Position numbers and translations under genes: made by a program. Under the pieces are notes generated by a model, which saw only the letters and a list, made by a program, of their open reading frames with translations, did no database searches and was not told where the DNA came from. From Batillaria attramentaria (lineage: Eukaryota; Mollusca; Gastropoda; Batillariidae): 64,000 nucleotides of DNA. Below, one piece after another: positions 14,825 through 23,750 of this stretch (within the stretch, counting starts at the first letter, position 1; every line of letters begins with the position of its first letter). The DNA is taken from the NCBI GenBank assembly GCA_018292915.2, contig JACVVK020000035.1:2467501-2531500 (forward strand), read 5' to 3'.

Positions 14825-17800
14825 CTCTCTCTCTCTACTACTACTACTGACGTCCGCTCACACTGCAGACACGACATACAAAAGGGTGAGTGAGTGAGTT
14901 TTTAGGGCTTAAAGCCGCCCAAGCCACAAAGACTAATTCGCGGCTGACATACAAAAGGATGCAAAATGCAAAACACATGAGAGGTAAAAGGCACAGTATA
15001 ATTATAAGCAACACATACACATAACAGTATATAGGTATCAATACACACATACTATTCATGTACCAGCATGAGTGGTCGGGTGCATGGTGTTGTTTACGAA
15101 AATGGCTGCGAACCAGAGAAAGAGAGAGAGAGCCTTAACTCTTAAACGCTCGTGCAAAAATCATGTTTTTACTTGAAATTTTCATATCACTACAAGCCAT
15201 TTCAAGCCACTTTTATGTGATTTGCAGCGGACAGTTATCCTATTACTGTTCTCACGGATATGAAGATCTCTTTCTGCATATTACGTCTACATTTTATGAA
15301 CAAAAAATGTTTAAAAAAAAAAAAAAAAGAACATGGTAACTGAAGTGTTTACTCACGCGTTGACATTTCAAACGCAACATTTCCCACAGACTTCCTCAAA
15401 TCACCGATTGTCAGAGTGTCGGCATTCACAATCTCCTCTTCACTCTGATATACAGACAAACAAAGACAACATGTCACACAGACAGTGTCAAAACAAACAG
15501 GAATATCTATCATTCTCGATCTATTCAGCCAATAGTGGAAGTACAACCATTCTTAATACATATTAGAATAACCATGTTCTGTATCTGTGTCACTTTGTCC
15601 TGTTCATCACTAATACAGCACATTTTTTTTTTTCTGGAGCATAATACCCACCACAAAAATGAAAAGGGAATCAGGCCAGCCAAAAAGGCAGACACTGTCA
15701 CTCAGTCACACCCGTCCACAATGACAGGTGTGAGGGGGGAAACAATACTAGAAGCTACCAACACCCACGTGCATGGACATATCAGCCCAGGCGGAGTGAA
15801 AAACAGTGGTCATTAACAACAGCGACCATATTCTCCAGCGTGACAGGCTGGCGGGGACTACCCGAGGTTTCCGCTGCTGTGGCGTCATCACAGCTACTGG
15901 GATTTCAAATAGCCCCAGCTGTGAGTGGGGGTTCCACAACAGATTGTGATTGGCTGTACTACGTCACTCGGCACACAAACACGGTGGACAGTGTATCCTC
16001 AATTGCACTGTCGCCTGAACAGACTTCAGTGTTTACAGATCTTTTCGAAAGGCACAAATGTCTTTGGGATGTCATGGATAAGCGCTACAGATGCCAGATG
16101 CAGGGATGGATTTACTCAAAAATGCCAATGAGACACTGTCTCCTTGACCCGTCATTTTTATGAGACATTTTCATTTTCTTTGAGACAATCAAGTTCACCC
16201 GCATCACTCTGTCACATGTCTGTGCCGAGAGCCTGTTCCTACTAGGCTAAGTGCAGTGACGGTCAGGTTCAGGTGAACGGAAAAGGACCTCTCGATCGCA
16301 GAACTGAGAAAACTAACGCGCCAATATTTTTTGCAACTCTTTCGAGCAAGAGTTCCTGGCAGCGCGCGCGGTGAGCGGGATAAGTAAGCCTCTTCACTAA
16401 AATTAGATTAGTGTAACAGACTCTATGACTGACACGGACAGCGCATCTCTGCTTCGCGTTGTCAAGTGCGCTTGTGATGTCATGTTCGTGCGACATATGA
16501 CGCATTTTGCGAAATTTCTATGCGACATTTTATCAAAATATGAGACATAGTCACACGGCGCGCGAGAAAATCGATCCCTGCAGATGGCTTGCCTCCAAAT
16601 TCTGCTTGCCACTGCGGACGCTATGGGCGTCGGATGGTATGGTATTGTGATCGTGTGACCATACGTCACCATGCACAGCTGCCTTCAGTTTTGTAATTAG
16701 TAGACAAACCCGGCGCAACGACTGTGATGTGGCACATGTGTAGTTTCGTGCACTGTGCCCGGTTAAGAGCAGGCTTTATACAGCACAAATATATCCGGAA
16801 AACATCAGGGGTTTCTTTGGGGTGACTAGCTTGGGCAAGGGACAGGCTTATACAGGTGACCGTCTTGGCAGGTTTGACTCTATAATAAGCTATTTAAAAT
16901 TAAAAAAAAAAAAACACTGACAGGAATGTGTGGTTGATATGGAGCTGTGCCATCCGGCAGTGTCAGCGCCCTCCGTCTGTCCACTTTCCTTTGCAGTGGC
17001 AGTTGTGGTGGTGGTGGTAGTGGTGGGATGGAGTTGCTGGTATTCTCGTCACGCTCCTTAGATGCTGCTGGGCAGTAGTCACGCAGTGGCTTGCCTCCCT
17101 GTGTCTTCAGCAGCTGCACCTCCTAAGAAATGAAAAAATTACACATCTGCTGACTTCGTATGCATGGGTACTTGTATAGGACAAATATCCTGGCTGTCAT
17201 AAAGGTATAGGACAAATATCCTGGCTGTCATAAAGGTATAGGACAAATATCCTGGCTGTCATAAAGGTATAGGACAAATATCCTGGCTGTCATAAAGGTA
17301 TAGGACGTCTGTCCTGTATACAGAGGTGCCAACCCCTGAAAGTGTCTGTCAGTACTATTTCACGCGAATGTCAGTATTTTTCGGCACTTGCATTTTGCCG
17401 TACAAACCCAAACAAATATAAACAGAAAACATATATCGCTTACTGTTACAGCAATAGTGTGTGTGCATATAGAGTTGCGACTGTGTATACGCCATTTTGT
17501 CAACCTTTGAGATGCACGCTAAGATTGACTCATTGTTCAAGAGATTGAACTGTGAGTGATCGCAACTGACTTGCTTTTCAAAGGTTACCGTCTGCAAAGT
17601 GCTAAAAATAGATGAGTGAAAGAAAAAAATTAAAACTGTCTTTTTCGTATTTTTCACGACCAAACCATATTTCTCTGTTTAACTGAATACAGCGGAAAAT
17701 AAGATGGCCAAACCATACTGGTTGGCACCTCTGTGAATACTGTCCACCGTGGAACAGAAAATTATAGACATAATTATGTTTGCCTTTGTAAGAAAGTGAT

Positions 17801-19266
17801 TGGACATCTTAAAAATTAATCGGTCAGGGACTAATTCCAATGCAGATATGAAGCCAAACCCAGTTTTCAAACTTACTGCCAGTGTTCCGATTTTTTCAAA
17901 ATTTCAGGCATGAAAGGGTTCAAAATTCTGAAAAGTTACGTCCCTAATCCAAAGGTCTGTAGAACAGCATCTTTTAAAAATACATGCACAAAAAACACAC
18001 ACACACATAAAGAAGACAAAGAAAGACGTTAACAAACTTACCTCAGGAAAAACTCGCTGAAGATACTGCTCCACTTGGAGGTCAAACAGACGCTCCTGAT
18101 GCAAGTGCAGATGGTACATGATGCGCTCCAGGTAATGGTTAAACTGAAATACGAAAACTGTGCAAGTCACAAAGTCCACAGAAACAACTTAAAGCATCTA
18201 AGTTAGTAACGCCGCTGAAATGGAAAACTGCCGCTTTTGAAAATCTATGTTTGTTTGCCAGATAGAAGGATGTTTCATTTGGCCATTGTGACTGTTTTCA
18301 TGACATTATGGTTTTTAATATTAGAGAAATATGCCTTCTGTTTTTTTCTTTAGTTTACAGTCCATTCCTGAAGAGACTGGGACTCGACGAAGCTTCTGAC
18401 AACAGCCACCAGTCAGCACCGTCTAACTGATCTTCAGTCCACAACCAAATAACGGCGTTGCTCAGTATGCGGTACTTCTAGAACAAATTATACGGCTGCC
18501 TTCCCTTGGTATGACACGTCTTATGATGTGGATGATTACACGGCCGGCACCGCAGGTGCCGTAGTTCCCGGGCCTGGTGAACGCCGGGATATTTATGACA
18601 GGAAGCGTGGAATGCGGCCCTGTCCCGCCCTGTCCCGCAGTCCCGAACCACATGGACCTCCATAGCATCATCTTACCATCATCCTCATCTCCATCATCAT
18701 GCATAATAAAAAAAATTGCCCCAGCCTTCGAGCCCTCCGTGGATTCCACCCATGACCTGGGAGGAACACCACTGGAGCTGGCAAAAAGAGTTGGGGCAGC
18801 AAAAAAAAAACAAAAAAAATTATACGGCTGCCAGAGTCACAACGATGGTCTCAGATGCTATATTGTGAGCAAGGAGACTTCAGAGGAGGAAACACAGTTT
18901 GGCTGGGACTTTTAGCCAAAGATGGACTGGAAATCTGCCAAACGGTGAAAGACTTCAAGCCCTGTGTTTTTTTGGTGGGTGCCTACCTCTGCCCGTGTTT
19001 CGAAGTAGTCTAGGTACTCTCTGTAGCCCTCCAGCAGCTGCAGGACTTCACACAGGTACGACCAGGCACTCCGGCTAGAACAATCACAAAAGAGTTGTGA
19101 ACATAATCAAGATACACATATTGCGATGTATGGCAAATCTGACAGAGTGAACTACCAGTAATATACGATAGACAGAAACAAGCACAAGATACTGAATCTG
19201 TGAGCAACATCAGAATGTATTGACGACAAGAAAAGCAACCAGAACAATGAACTTCTTGTTCCAGGC

Positions 19267-19351
<85 letters not shown>

Positions 19352-19626
19352 CTGTTTGCGGCTGACCACATAATGACCGCATTAAAGACAAATGGTTTTC
19401 CTGCCTTGTTAGTTCTACATTGTCAACATGTCAAAACTGAGTGGCCTAATCTGGGCCAGGATCTTTTTTGTATGAGAGAGACTCAGGCTGTATGGACTAA
19501 AACCAAAATACGAGGGAATACCTGTCTTGCTGCAGTGTGTCAATGAAGACGGTGATCAACTCTTGCTTGAGAGTCATAACGTCATCTTCGTTCACATCTT
19601 CATGCCGATCCACGTACATGCTAATG
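2899..19626 (-). CDS. Dynein heavy chain, N-terminal tail (partial; gene continues left)
   Basis: Nineteen minus-strand exons join in one frame to 828 codons: 19522-19626, 18987-19074, 18042-18143, 16922-17122, 15357-15444, 14475-14563, 12075-12209, 11557-11726, 10852-10962, 10293-10340, 9458-9541, 8916-9005, 8248-8328, 7539-7702, 6809-6968, 5879-6096, 4410-4566, 3723-3897 and 2899-3117. All have AG acceptors and GT donors with matching phases. Tail-type dynein signatures include EWQKQAVLWKAVSAIPFFKN followed by KMFRRW, LGNFVKLVDQMIVEHLF, and a final ENGMFFVDC...LLPRLNDIYQELITFVADEAKDLA block. Dynein heavy chains are microtubule motors; this tail binds intermediate/light chains, and the linker and six AAA domains would lie beyond the left edge. 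A proline-rich exon (16922-17122) and an acidic Ser/Thr-rich exon (5879-6096) look like divergent insertions. The paralogue is uncertain: I suspect a divergent axonemal type such as DNAH14 or DNHD1. The start codon was not found. The donor of exon 14475-14563 is ambiguous (alternative end 14487). Confidence 0.75.
3437..3604 (-). mobile_element. tRNA-headed SINE, family 2, copy 1
   Basis: Minus-strand reading gives a tRNA-like head at the right end (GGGAGCTGGGATGGCTGAAT) with a degenerate B box, then the family body that includes GGCCAAATATTTGTG. It matches copies at 9128, 41103, 56646, 56985 and 63357. It lies in a dynein intron. Confidence 0.75.
4199..4272. repeat. GA / GACA microsatellite
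   Basis: A run of GA followed by (GACA)n in the dynein intron before exon 4410-4566. Confidence 0.9.
4939..5000. repeat. (GT)n microsatellite
   Basis: About 30 uninterrupted GT units in a dynein intron. Confidence 0.95.
5259..5770. repeat. 42-bp minisatellite, about 12 copies
   Basis: Near-perfect head-to-tail copies of a 42-bp unit starting GGACATTTCCAAAGGACGTG. At least two copies carry one extra C (43 bp), and a few have GATGTG instead of GACGTG. Because 42 is 14 codons, open frames run through the array on both strands and shift only at the 43-bp units. The array sits in the intron between dynein exons 5879-6096 and 4410-4566. Confidence 0.95.
7190..7478 (-). mobile_element. tRNA-derived SINE, family 3, copy 2
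   Basis: Homologous to 1724-2020 over nearly its whole length. It has the same CCCTTTTGGGGAATTTGGGC-like start on the plus strand and a tRNA-like head on the minus strand with GGTTCGAGCC as B box. It lies between dynein exons 7539-7702 and 6809-6968. Confidence 0.65.
7965..8148. repeat. 15-bp CACCACCATGTACAC minisatellite
   Basis: About 11 copies of a 15-bp unit following a C homopolymer at about 7951-7967, with one unit lengthened by an extra CAC triplet. It produces spurious repeat proteins in several frames. Intronic. Confidence 0.9.
8385..8571. repeat. Dispersed repeat fragment shared with 54185-54352
   Basis: The words GAGAAGACACGGGATA, CTCCAATACTTTAT and GCTGTGCAGGGCTGCTTAC occur in the same order here and near 54.2-54.35 kb. 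The parent element is not recognised; terminal-repeat fragments of an old retroelement are possible. Confidence 0.7.
9128..9320 (-). mobile_element. tRNA-headed SINE, family 2, copy 2
   Basis: Same body and reversed tRNA-like head as the other family 2 copies. It is preceded by an (ATTG)n run at about 9105-9129 that may be its tail microsatellite. Located in a dynein intron. Confidence 0.75.
12840..13266. mobile_element. Foldback (long inverted repeat) element
   Basis: Arms of about 150 bp (12840-12990 and 13112-13266) are inverted and imperfect, around a central spacer of about 120 bp. Matching words include TATAAGATCAGAGTAGTC at the ends, GCTAGCCTCGCA, GACCACAAAGTG, GTGCAAAAACAACACAGAC and CTCCATGGAATATGTGAACA. 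No protein is encoded. It lies in the intron between dynein exons 12075-12209 and 14475-14563. Confidence 0.8.
13267..13533. mobile_element. 267-bp MITE with 34-bp terminal inverted repeats
   Basis: The left end TGTGACCTGTTCTCAC and the inverted right end TGTGACCCGTTATCGC continue into AAAGGGACC and AAGTCG, giving about 34-bp imperfect TIRs. It is flanked by TATA on both sides (13263-13266 and 13534-13537), consistent with a TA/TATA target duplication. It abuts the foldback element at 12840-13266. Confidence 0.75.
14160..14217. repeat. (CA)n microsatellite
   Basis: About 28 CA units in a dynein intron. Confidence 0.95.
14380..14446. repeat. (GT)n microsatellite beside dynein exon
   Basis: About 33 GT units on the plus strand, starting roughly 30 bp downstream (transcriptionally) of the donor of exon 14475-14563. 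Confidence 0.95.
14787..14848. repeat. CA / CT / ACT compound microsatellite
   Basis: (CA)n followed by (CT)n and (CTA)n in a dynein intron. Confidence 0.9.
14883..14955 (+). repeat. Dispersed repeat, inverted copy at 46775-46835
   Basis: The string beginning GTGAGTGAGTTTTTAGGGCT and continuing through TTAAAGCCGC, AAGCCACAAAGACTAATTCG and CGGCTGA is found in reverse complement at 46775-46835. It is probably the end of a SINE-like family; the boundary is not defined. Confidence 0.6.
17175..17308. repeat. 31-bp tandem repeat, four copies
   Basis: Four nearly identical units of TATAGGACAAATATCCTGGC plus CTGTCATAAAGG-type sequence, ending in a diverged partial unit. They lie in the intron between dynein exons 18042-18143 and 16922-17122. 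Each unit holds the small palindrome GGACAAATATCC. Confidence 0.9.
17321..17733. mobile_element. 413-bp hAT-like MITE
   Basis: The 14-bp end CAGAGGTGCCAACC at 17321-17334 is repeated in perfect inversion at 17720-17733. Ends of the form CAGNGGTGCC are typical of hAT elements. No transposase frame is present. A clear 8-bp target duplication is not visible, so the family call is tentative. Confidence 0.6.
18501..18816 (+). mobile_element. SINE family 1, 5'-truncated copy with perfect target duplication
   Basis: The element lacks the tRNA head, starts in the body at TTCCCTTGGTATGAC and ends in an A-rich tail. It is flanked by the 16-bp direct repeat AAATTATACGGCTGCC (18485-18500 and 18817-18832). 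This is a standard L1/RTE-style target-primed insertion, in the intron before dynein exon 18042-18143. Confidence 0.92.
19269..19347. repeat. (GT)n microsatellite
   Basis: Nearly 40 GT units between dynein exons 19522-19626 and 18987-19074. Confidence 0.95.
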
Positions 19627-19888
19627 CTGCAATAGAAATCATTCAACTTCATTCAACTTACTCAGTCACACCTCAAGTGAGACATTATACTGTTTATAAA
19701 TTTATAAAATAATAAATTGTTCTGAAGTTTGTAAGACCTTAATGTTTAACCATATTTTATTTTTATGTTTTATATCAAGATCTTTAATGACTGTATTTTA
19801 TCTTATCTGTGACAGAGCATCAAGTGAGTCCAAAGAAGATTTTCTGTTTTTAGAGTCTCTCTTAAACAGACAATAAAGTATTCTGCAT

Positions 19889-19932
19889 TGAATTGAATTG
19901 AATTGAATTGAATTGAATTGAATTGAATTGAA
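19889..19932. repeat. (TTGAA)n pentamer
   Basis: Eight or more TTGAA units on the plus strand. Confidence 0.9.
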
Positions 19933-20039
19933 CACATTCTGACCAAAACACTAGAAGGGAACAGGCATAAAGCACTCTACACTCCATCACGCTCCGTCCG
20001 GTCTTCAGCTGCCACTTGTACCCTCAAAATTCACCGCAC

Positions 20040-20180
20040 TAGACTTCACTCAAGCGTTCTTTATACACTGGTCCTTCAGCCTGGAATTCTCTCTCCCTCA
20101 TTCTCTTCACTGGTCACCCTCCCCTGAGACTTTCAAGAAAAATCTTAAAGCCCATCTGTTTTCATCGCTGAACACCGTTT
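20040..20180 (+). pseudogene. Degenerate 3' end of a LINE reverse-transcriptase ORF
   Basis: The plus strand encodes a broken peptide ending ...SPETFKKNLKAHLFSSL. This matches the C-terminal signature (WNSLP...FKxxLKxxLF) of many CR1/L2/RTE-type LINE polyproteins and resembles 55470-55718. Stops and frame changes show it is a relic. Confidence 0.55.
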
Positions 20181-20368
20181 AACTGTTTGCGTCCATCATG
20201 TTCTCAGCATGTATTAGTCGTTTCATCTAGGCCCTGACCTTATGGCTCTGCAATTTTGTATATATTTTCCTCCTCACTTGTTATTTTATTTTATGTTTAA
20301 GCGCTTTGAACTATGATTCAATAATAGGTTACAGCTCTATGAATATTGTCATTTTTATTGTTACCAAC

Positions 20369-21737
20369 TGTCACGGATGCGTGACTTAGGGTAAATCATG
20401 TGCTGTTATGATTTCCGTATGACGGGTTGGTATGATTTCGGTATGCATCGTAACTATGTTCTGTGTGGCGCACGTGCCTTGTTTCCTGCACGGGCCACGA
20501 ATGTATCCCTTGGTGAAGGTTTTACACGGGACATTTGTGTATAATATGCTGACCTGTCCGTTTCCCTTGTTTAAGTCGATACAGGTAACCCGTTTTACAC
20601 GTGATGCAGGTGTATCCTGTGCGATACTCACCCTATTCGCCCTAACAGTATAAAAACCATTGCTATTCACTTGCTATTCGCATTTGGCCCGGTAGTACCG
20701 ACACGTCCGTTCAAGAGTCTGGCACTTCTTCTCGTCCGCTGTCTTTACGGTCTACCGTCATAACCCCTCGCATCTTGCATATGGAGGTAAATGGTTCATA
20801 TCTGTTATTTCCCGTATTATGTTTCAGGTCAGCTATTTTCTCTTGTGTAGATATTACCAACGGTCAGGAAGTTAGTATGAAACTTGACTATTGTGGCCGA
20901 AGTGTTATGTGGGCTAAGTATGTTTGATTATTAGCCGTTTTACCAGTGAGTTTAACACTGACCTGTCTGTATATTCTGCTGACTTGTCCGATGTGACAGC
21001 TGTAGGCTGCTACCTTTAGCGTTTGGTATGTGCAGTTTCCTTTAGCGTTCGTAGCATAGGAGCGTTCGCTGGTTTGTGCCATGGGTTAATATTATCCCAT
21101 AGATAGGCAGTATGTGCTAGTTGAGCCCAAGGACTTACAATAGTGTATTGTTGCACAGGGGTTCTAGCCCGAGTGGCTGTTTTCGGGAGCCAGAAGCTGC
21201 CCTGTAGTCCCTTGTCCCGTGGAGGATTTCTTGGCCCTGCGACGACTGAAGGGGAGGGAGCTTGACTGCCCGTATGTGGGATTCAGCGTGGGTGCTGGTC
21301 CACTAGAGCATCAGCGGTTGCCGTGATGCTTTTGTAGAGCTGCCGAGCCAGCTCTATTTTCCGCCGCCTGTGGTGTTGTCTGCGGCTTGTGAACTGCACA
21401 TCTGCACATCTGCACGTCTGCGCGCTTGGCCATCGTTGGAGGTACCATCCCGTGCACGTTAAAAAGCTCTGAGCGCTCTTAGATACAATTATTTGTATTT
21501 ATATTTTAGGCATAGTATTTATTGCCTTGATTGATTACCTTGCCTGTTCTTGATTGGTATTGTAGCTGTACTGTGACGTGTTATGCAATGACTGTTCGTC
21601 TTGTCAATAATATTGTGGTGGTGTGAATCCCCGCACGTCTCAGTATCAGTTTGTGTTGTGCGACTGCGTGTGAGTGAGAGTAAAGAAAGAGCACGCACCT
21701 CTTACACCCATACATTACAGCACACACGGGCGTGACA
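20369..21737 (+). repeat. 5' LTR
   Basis: Same length as the 3' LTR at a constant offset of 3,382 bp, with no indel seen. The only difference I noticed is G at 21730 versus T at 25112. The short inverted ends TGTCAC/GTGACA are present. An R-region start or TATA box cannot be assigned with confidence. Confidence 0.93.
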
Positions 21738-21738
21738 G

Positions 21739-21749
21739 TGGTGACCCCG
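21739..21749 (+). promoter_or_regulatory. Primer-binding site, tRNA-Trp type
   Basis: TGGTGACCCCG begins one base after the LTR. It is complementary to the 3' end of eukaryotic tRNA-Trp including CCA (from memory of that tRNA), with the match lost after 11 bases. Confidence 0.7.
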
Positions 21750-22576
21750 TTCCTCTCCTAACTTACTAATACTAGGGCCCCACCTTCCCCACCCTTGGGT
21801 TGAATGAGCTTGTCGTTTTCTGTTTAGTTTCCCCCCGTCTCCAGCCTCGTACGGGCCGGTATGTCGTGTTTCCGGCTGCCGTAAGGGACTAGTCTTCTTG
21901 CCTTTCTTTTGTACAGCCTGTCTGTCTTCCCAGCTCCACCTTTTTGTTATCTCTTGTCTATCCTCCGGTAGGGCACCTTGTGTTGGATCTCGCACCACCA
22001 CTGTTTGTTCTTGTGTATTTTTTATGTTATCAGTTACCGTGTATGTTTGCTTTTTGTTAATATTTGTATTAATTACTTTGAACTCTGCGAGATTTTGTTC
22101 TAATCTTTTCAGTTACTTGGTGGGATGCCCAACTGAAAACCCATAGGTACTTCATTTGCGTTTTTGCATGATTGGCTTTGCATGCTCTGTCTGGCTTCGT
22201 ATGCTTTGGTGTCTGGCAAACACCCTCATTCATTGCATTTTGAACTTTTCTTAATGTGCATTTGATTATTTCGATCGCATGTATTTAGTGACAAGACGTC
22301 ACTGGCTTTGATATTTTCAGTACTTAATGACTTGGTGCTGTGCATGTTGGTTTGCGCTTTGCTGCTTGTTGAGTTGATGCGCTATTTCATTTGTGATATT
22401 TGATTTGATTTAATTTGATTTCATTTCGTTTAATCTGCAGTTTCAGTCATGCTTGTTAAAACTTGTGTGTTTTCTTGCTTGTTCCTAGGCTGAAAATTTT
22501 GTTTGCCGTTTGGAAGATCTATTCAGTTCATTTAGTTCGCTGTAGAATCTTCTAGACATATTGCTTACCTGCAAAC

Positions 22577-23365
22577 ATGGAGATCTCTGAAGAACAGTTT
22601 GAGAAGTTGGTTAAGCAGGCTAAGCAGCTCGGGTATTCCGGGGCAGATGTTCAAAAGTACATAGAGCAAGCTATGGAGAGAGACGAGAGACGGAAAGAAA
22701 GGGAAGCTAAGCTAGCATTAGAAGAGAAAGAAAGGGAAGCTAAGCTAGAGTTAGAGAAAGCTAAGCTAGCGTCAGAAGAAAAAGAGAGGGAAGCTAAGCG
22801 AGCGTTAGAAGAGAAAGAGAGGGAAGCTAAGCGAGCGTTAGAAGAGAAAGAGAGGGAAGCTAAGCGAGCGTTAGAAGAGAAAGAGAGGGAAGCTAAGCTA
22901 GAGTTGGAGAAAGCTAAATTAGAGCTAGAGAGGCAGGACCGAGAGCATAAACGGCAGCTTGACAGGGAAAAGCTGGAAAGAGAGCTTGCAACACAAACTC
23001 CTTCCCCCACCCCCCGTTCTGACTCAGGTCATCGATTCTACCCGAAGTTGCCATTATTCAACCATGAGAAGGATGATATAGATGCCTTCATCTTTAGGTT
23101 TGAGGCACACGCTACGGCTTTAAAGTGGAACAGATCTGACTGGCCTATCCATTTTGCAGCGTGTCTTCAGGGTCCTTCCTTGACGTTTTATCAATCCCTG
23201 TGTTCAGGTGGTCTTGTGGACTTTGATTCCCTCAAGGAACAATTCATGAAAAAGTACTTGTGTACTGAAGAGGGGTTCAGGGAACGTTTCAGGACGGCTC
23301 GTCCCGATATTGGTGAATCATTTTTTTCCTTCCTCACCCGAATCCGTCACTTGTTTGACAGGTGA
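22577..23365 (+). CDS. gag-like protein of the LTR retrotransposon
   Basis: A 262-codon frame. Residues 1-35 resemble a small helical domain. Residues about 35-135 are a charged coiled coil built from repeats of an EEKEREAK-type unit. From about 150 on comes a retrotransposon gag core (FYPKLPLFNHEKDDIDAFIF, WPIHFAACLQGPSLTFYQ, FDSLKEQFMKKYL). The protein stops at HLFDR, short of the expected nucleocapsid zinc knuckles, so it is probably truncated by the same deletion that removed pol. It would form the particle of the parent element. The ATG at 22577 is the first in frame and starts a MEISEEQFEKL sequence. Confidence 0.8.
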   Translation: MEISEEQFEKLVKQAKQLGYSGADVQKYIEQAMERDERRKEREAKLALEEKEREAKLELEKAKLASEEKEREAKRALEEKEREAKRALEEKEREAKRALEEKEREAKLELEKAKLELERQDREHKRQLDREKLERELATQTPSPTPRSDSGHRFYPKLPLFNHEKDDIDAFIFRFEAHATALKWNRSDWPIHFAACLQGPSLTFYQSLCSGGLVDFDSLKEQFMKKYLCTEEGFRERFRTARPDIGESFFSFLTRIRHLFDR

Positions 23366-23679
23366 TACTGAGGATGACCAAACCGCTCTTCCGACGTTAC
23401 CGTCGCTTCAAGGCGAAACTGTTGCCAATGTCAAGTATGACAGTCAGTTAGACCCTTCAAAGAGGCATGATATAGAGGCTGTCTTTCACAAGTTTTTCGA
23501 CCTTCTGACAGATATCTCACTTGTCCTATCTCACTTCAGGCAAGTTCAAGAACTGTCGCATAACTCGCTGGGCCCTTGCTCTCCAGGAGTTCAGATTTCG
23601 CATTGAGCCTGTCCAGGGTAAGCTCAATGTATTTGCCGATTGCCTGTCGCGATCAGGATCGGATCAGCTGGTAGTGTAG
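23366..23679 (+). pseudogene. pol remnants: pre-RT linker and RNase H end
   Basis: One frame (about 23366-23512) carries the linker that precedes reverse transcriptase in Gypsy elements (YDSQLDPSKRHDIEAVFHKF). Another frame (23539-23679) carries the C-terminal RNase H motif (RITRWALALQEF, then NVFADCLSRS) followed by a stop at 23677. Everything between them, and integrase after them, is absent. Two or more internal deletions are the simplest explanation. Confidence 0.8.
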
Positions 23680-23733
23680 ACATTGGTTGTCTCACTGTTT
23701 CGACCCCCATGTTGAGAAACCTGTCGGTTTCTA

Positions 23734-23750
23734 CTGGAGGAGGGGGGTGA
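23734..23750 (+). promoter_or_regulatory. Polypurine tract before 3' LTR
   Basis: The purine-rich string GGAGGAGGGGGGTGA lies directly against the 3' LTR start at 23751, the expected plus-strand primer of an LTR retrotransposon. Confidence 0.8.
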
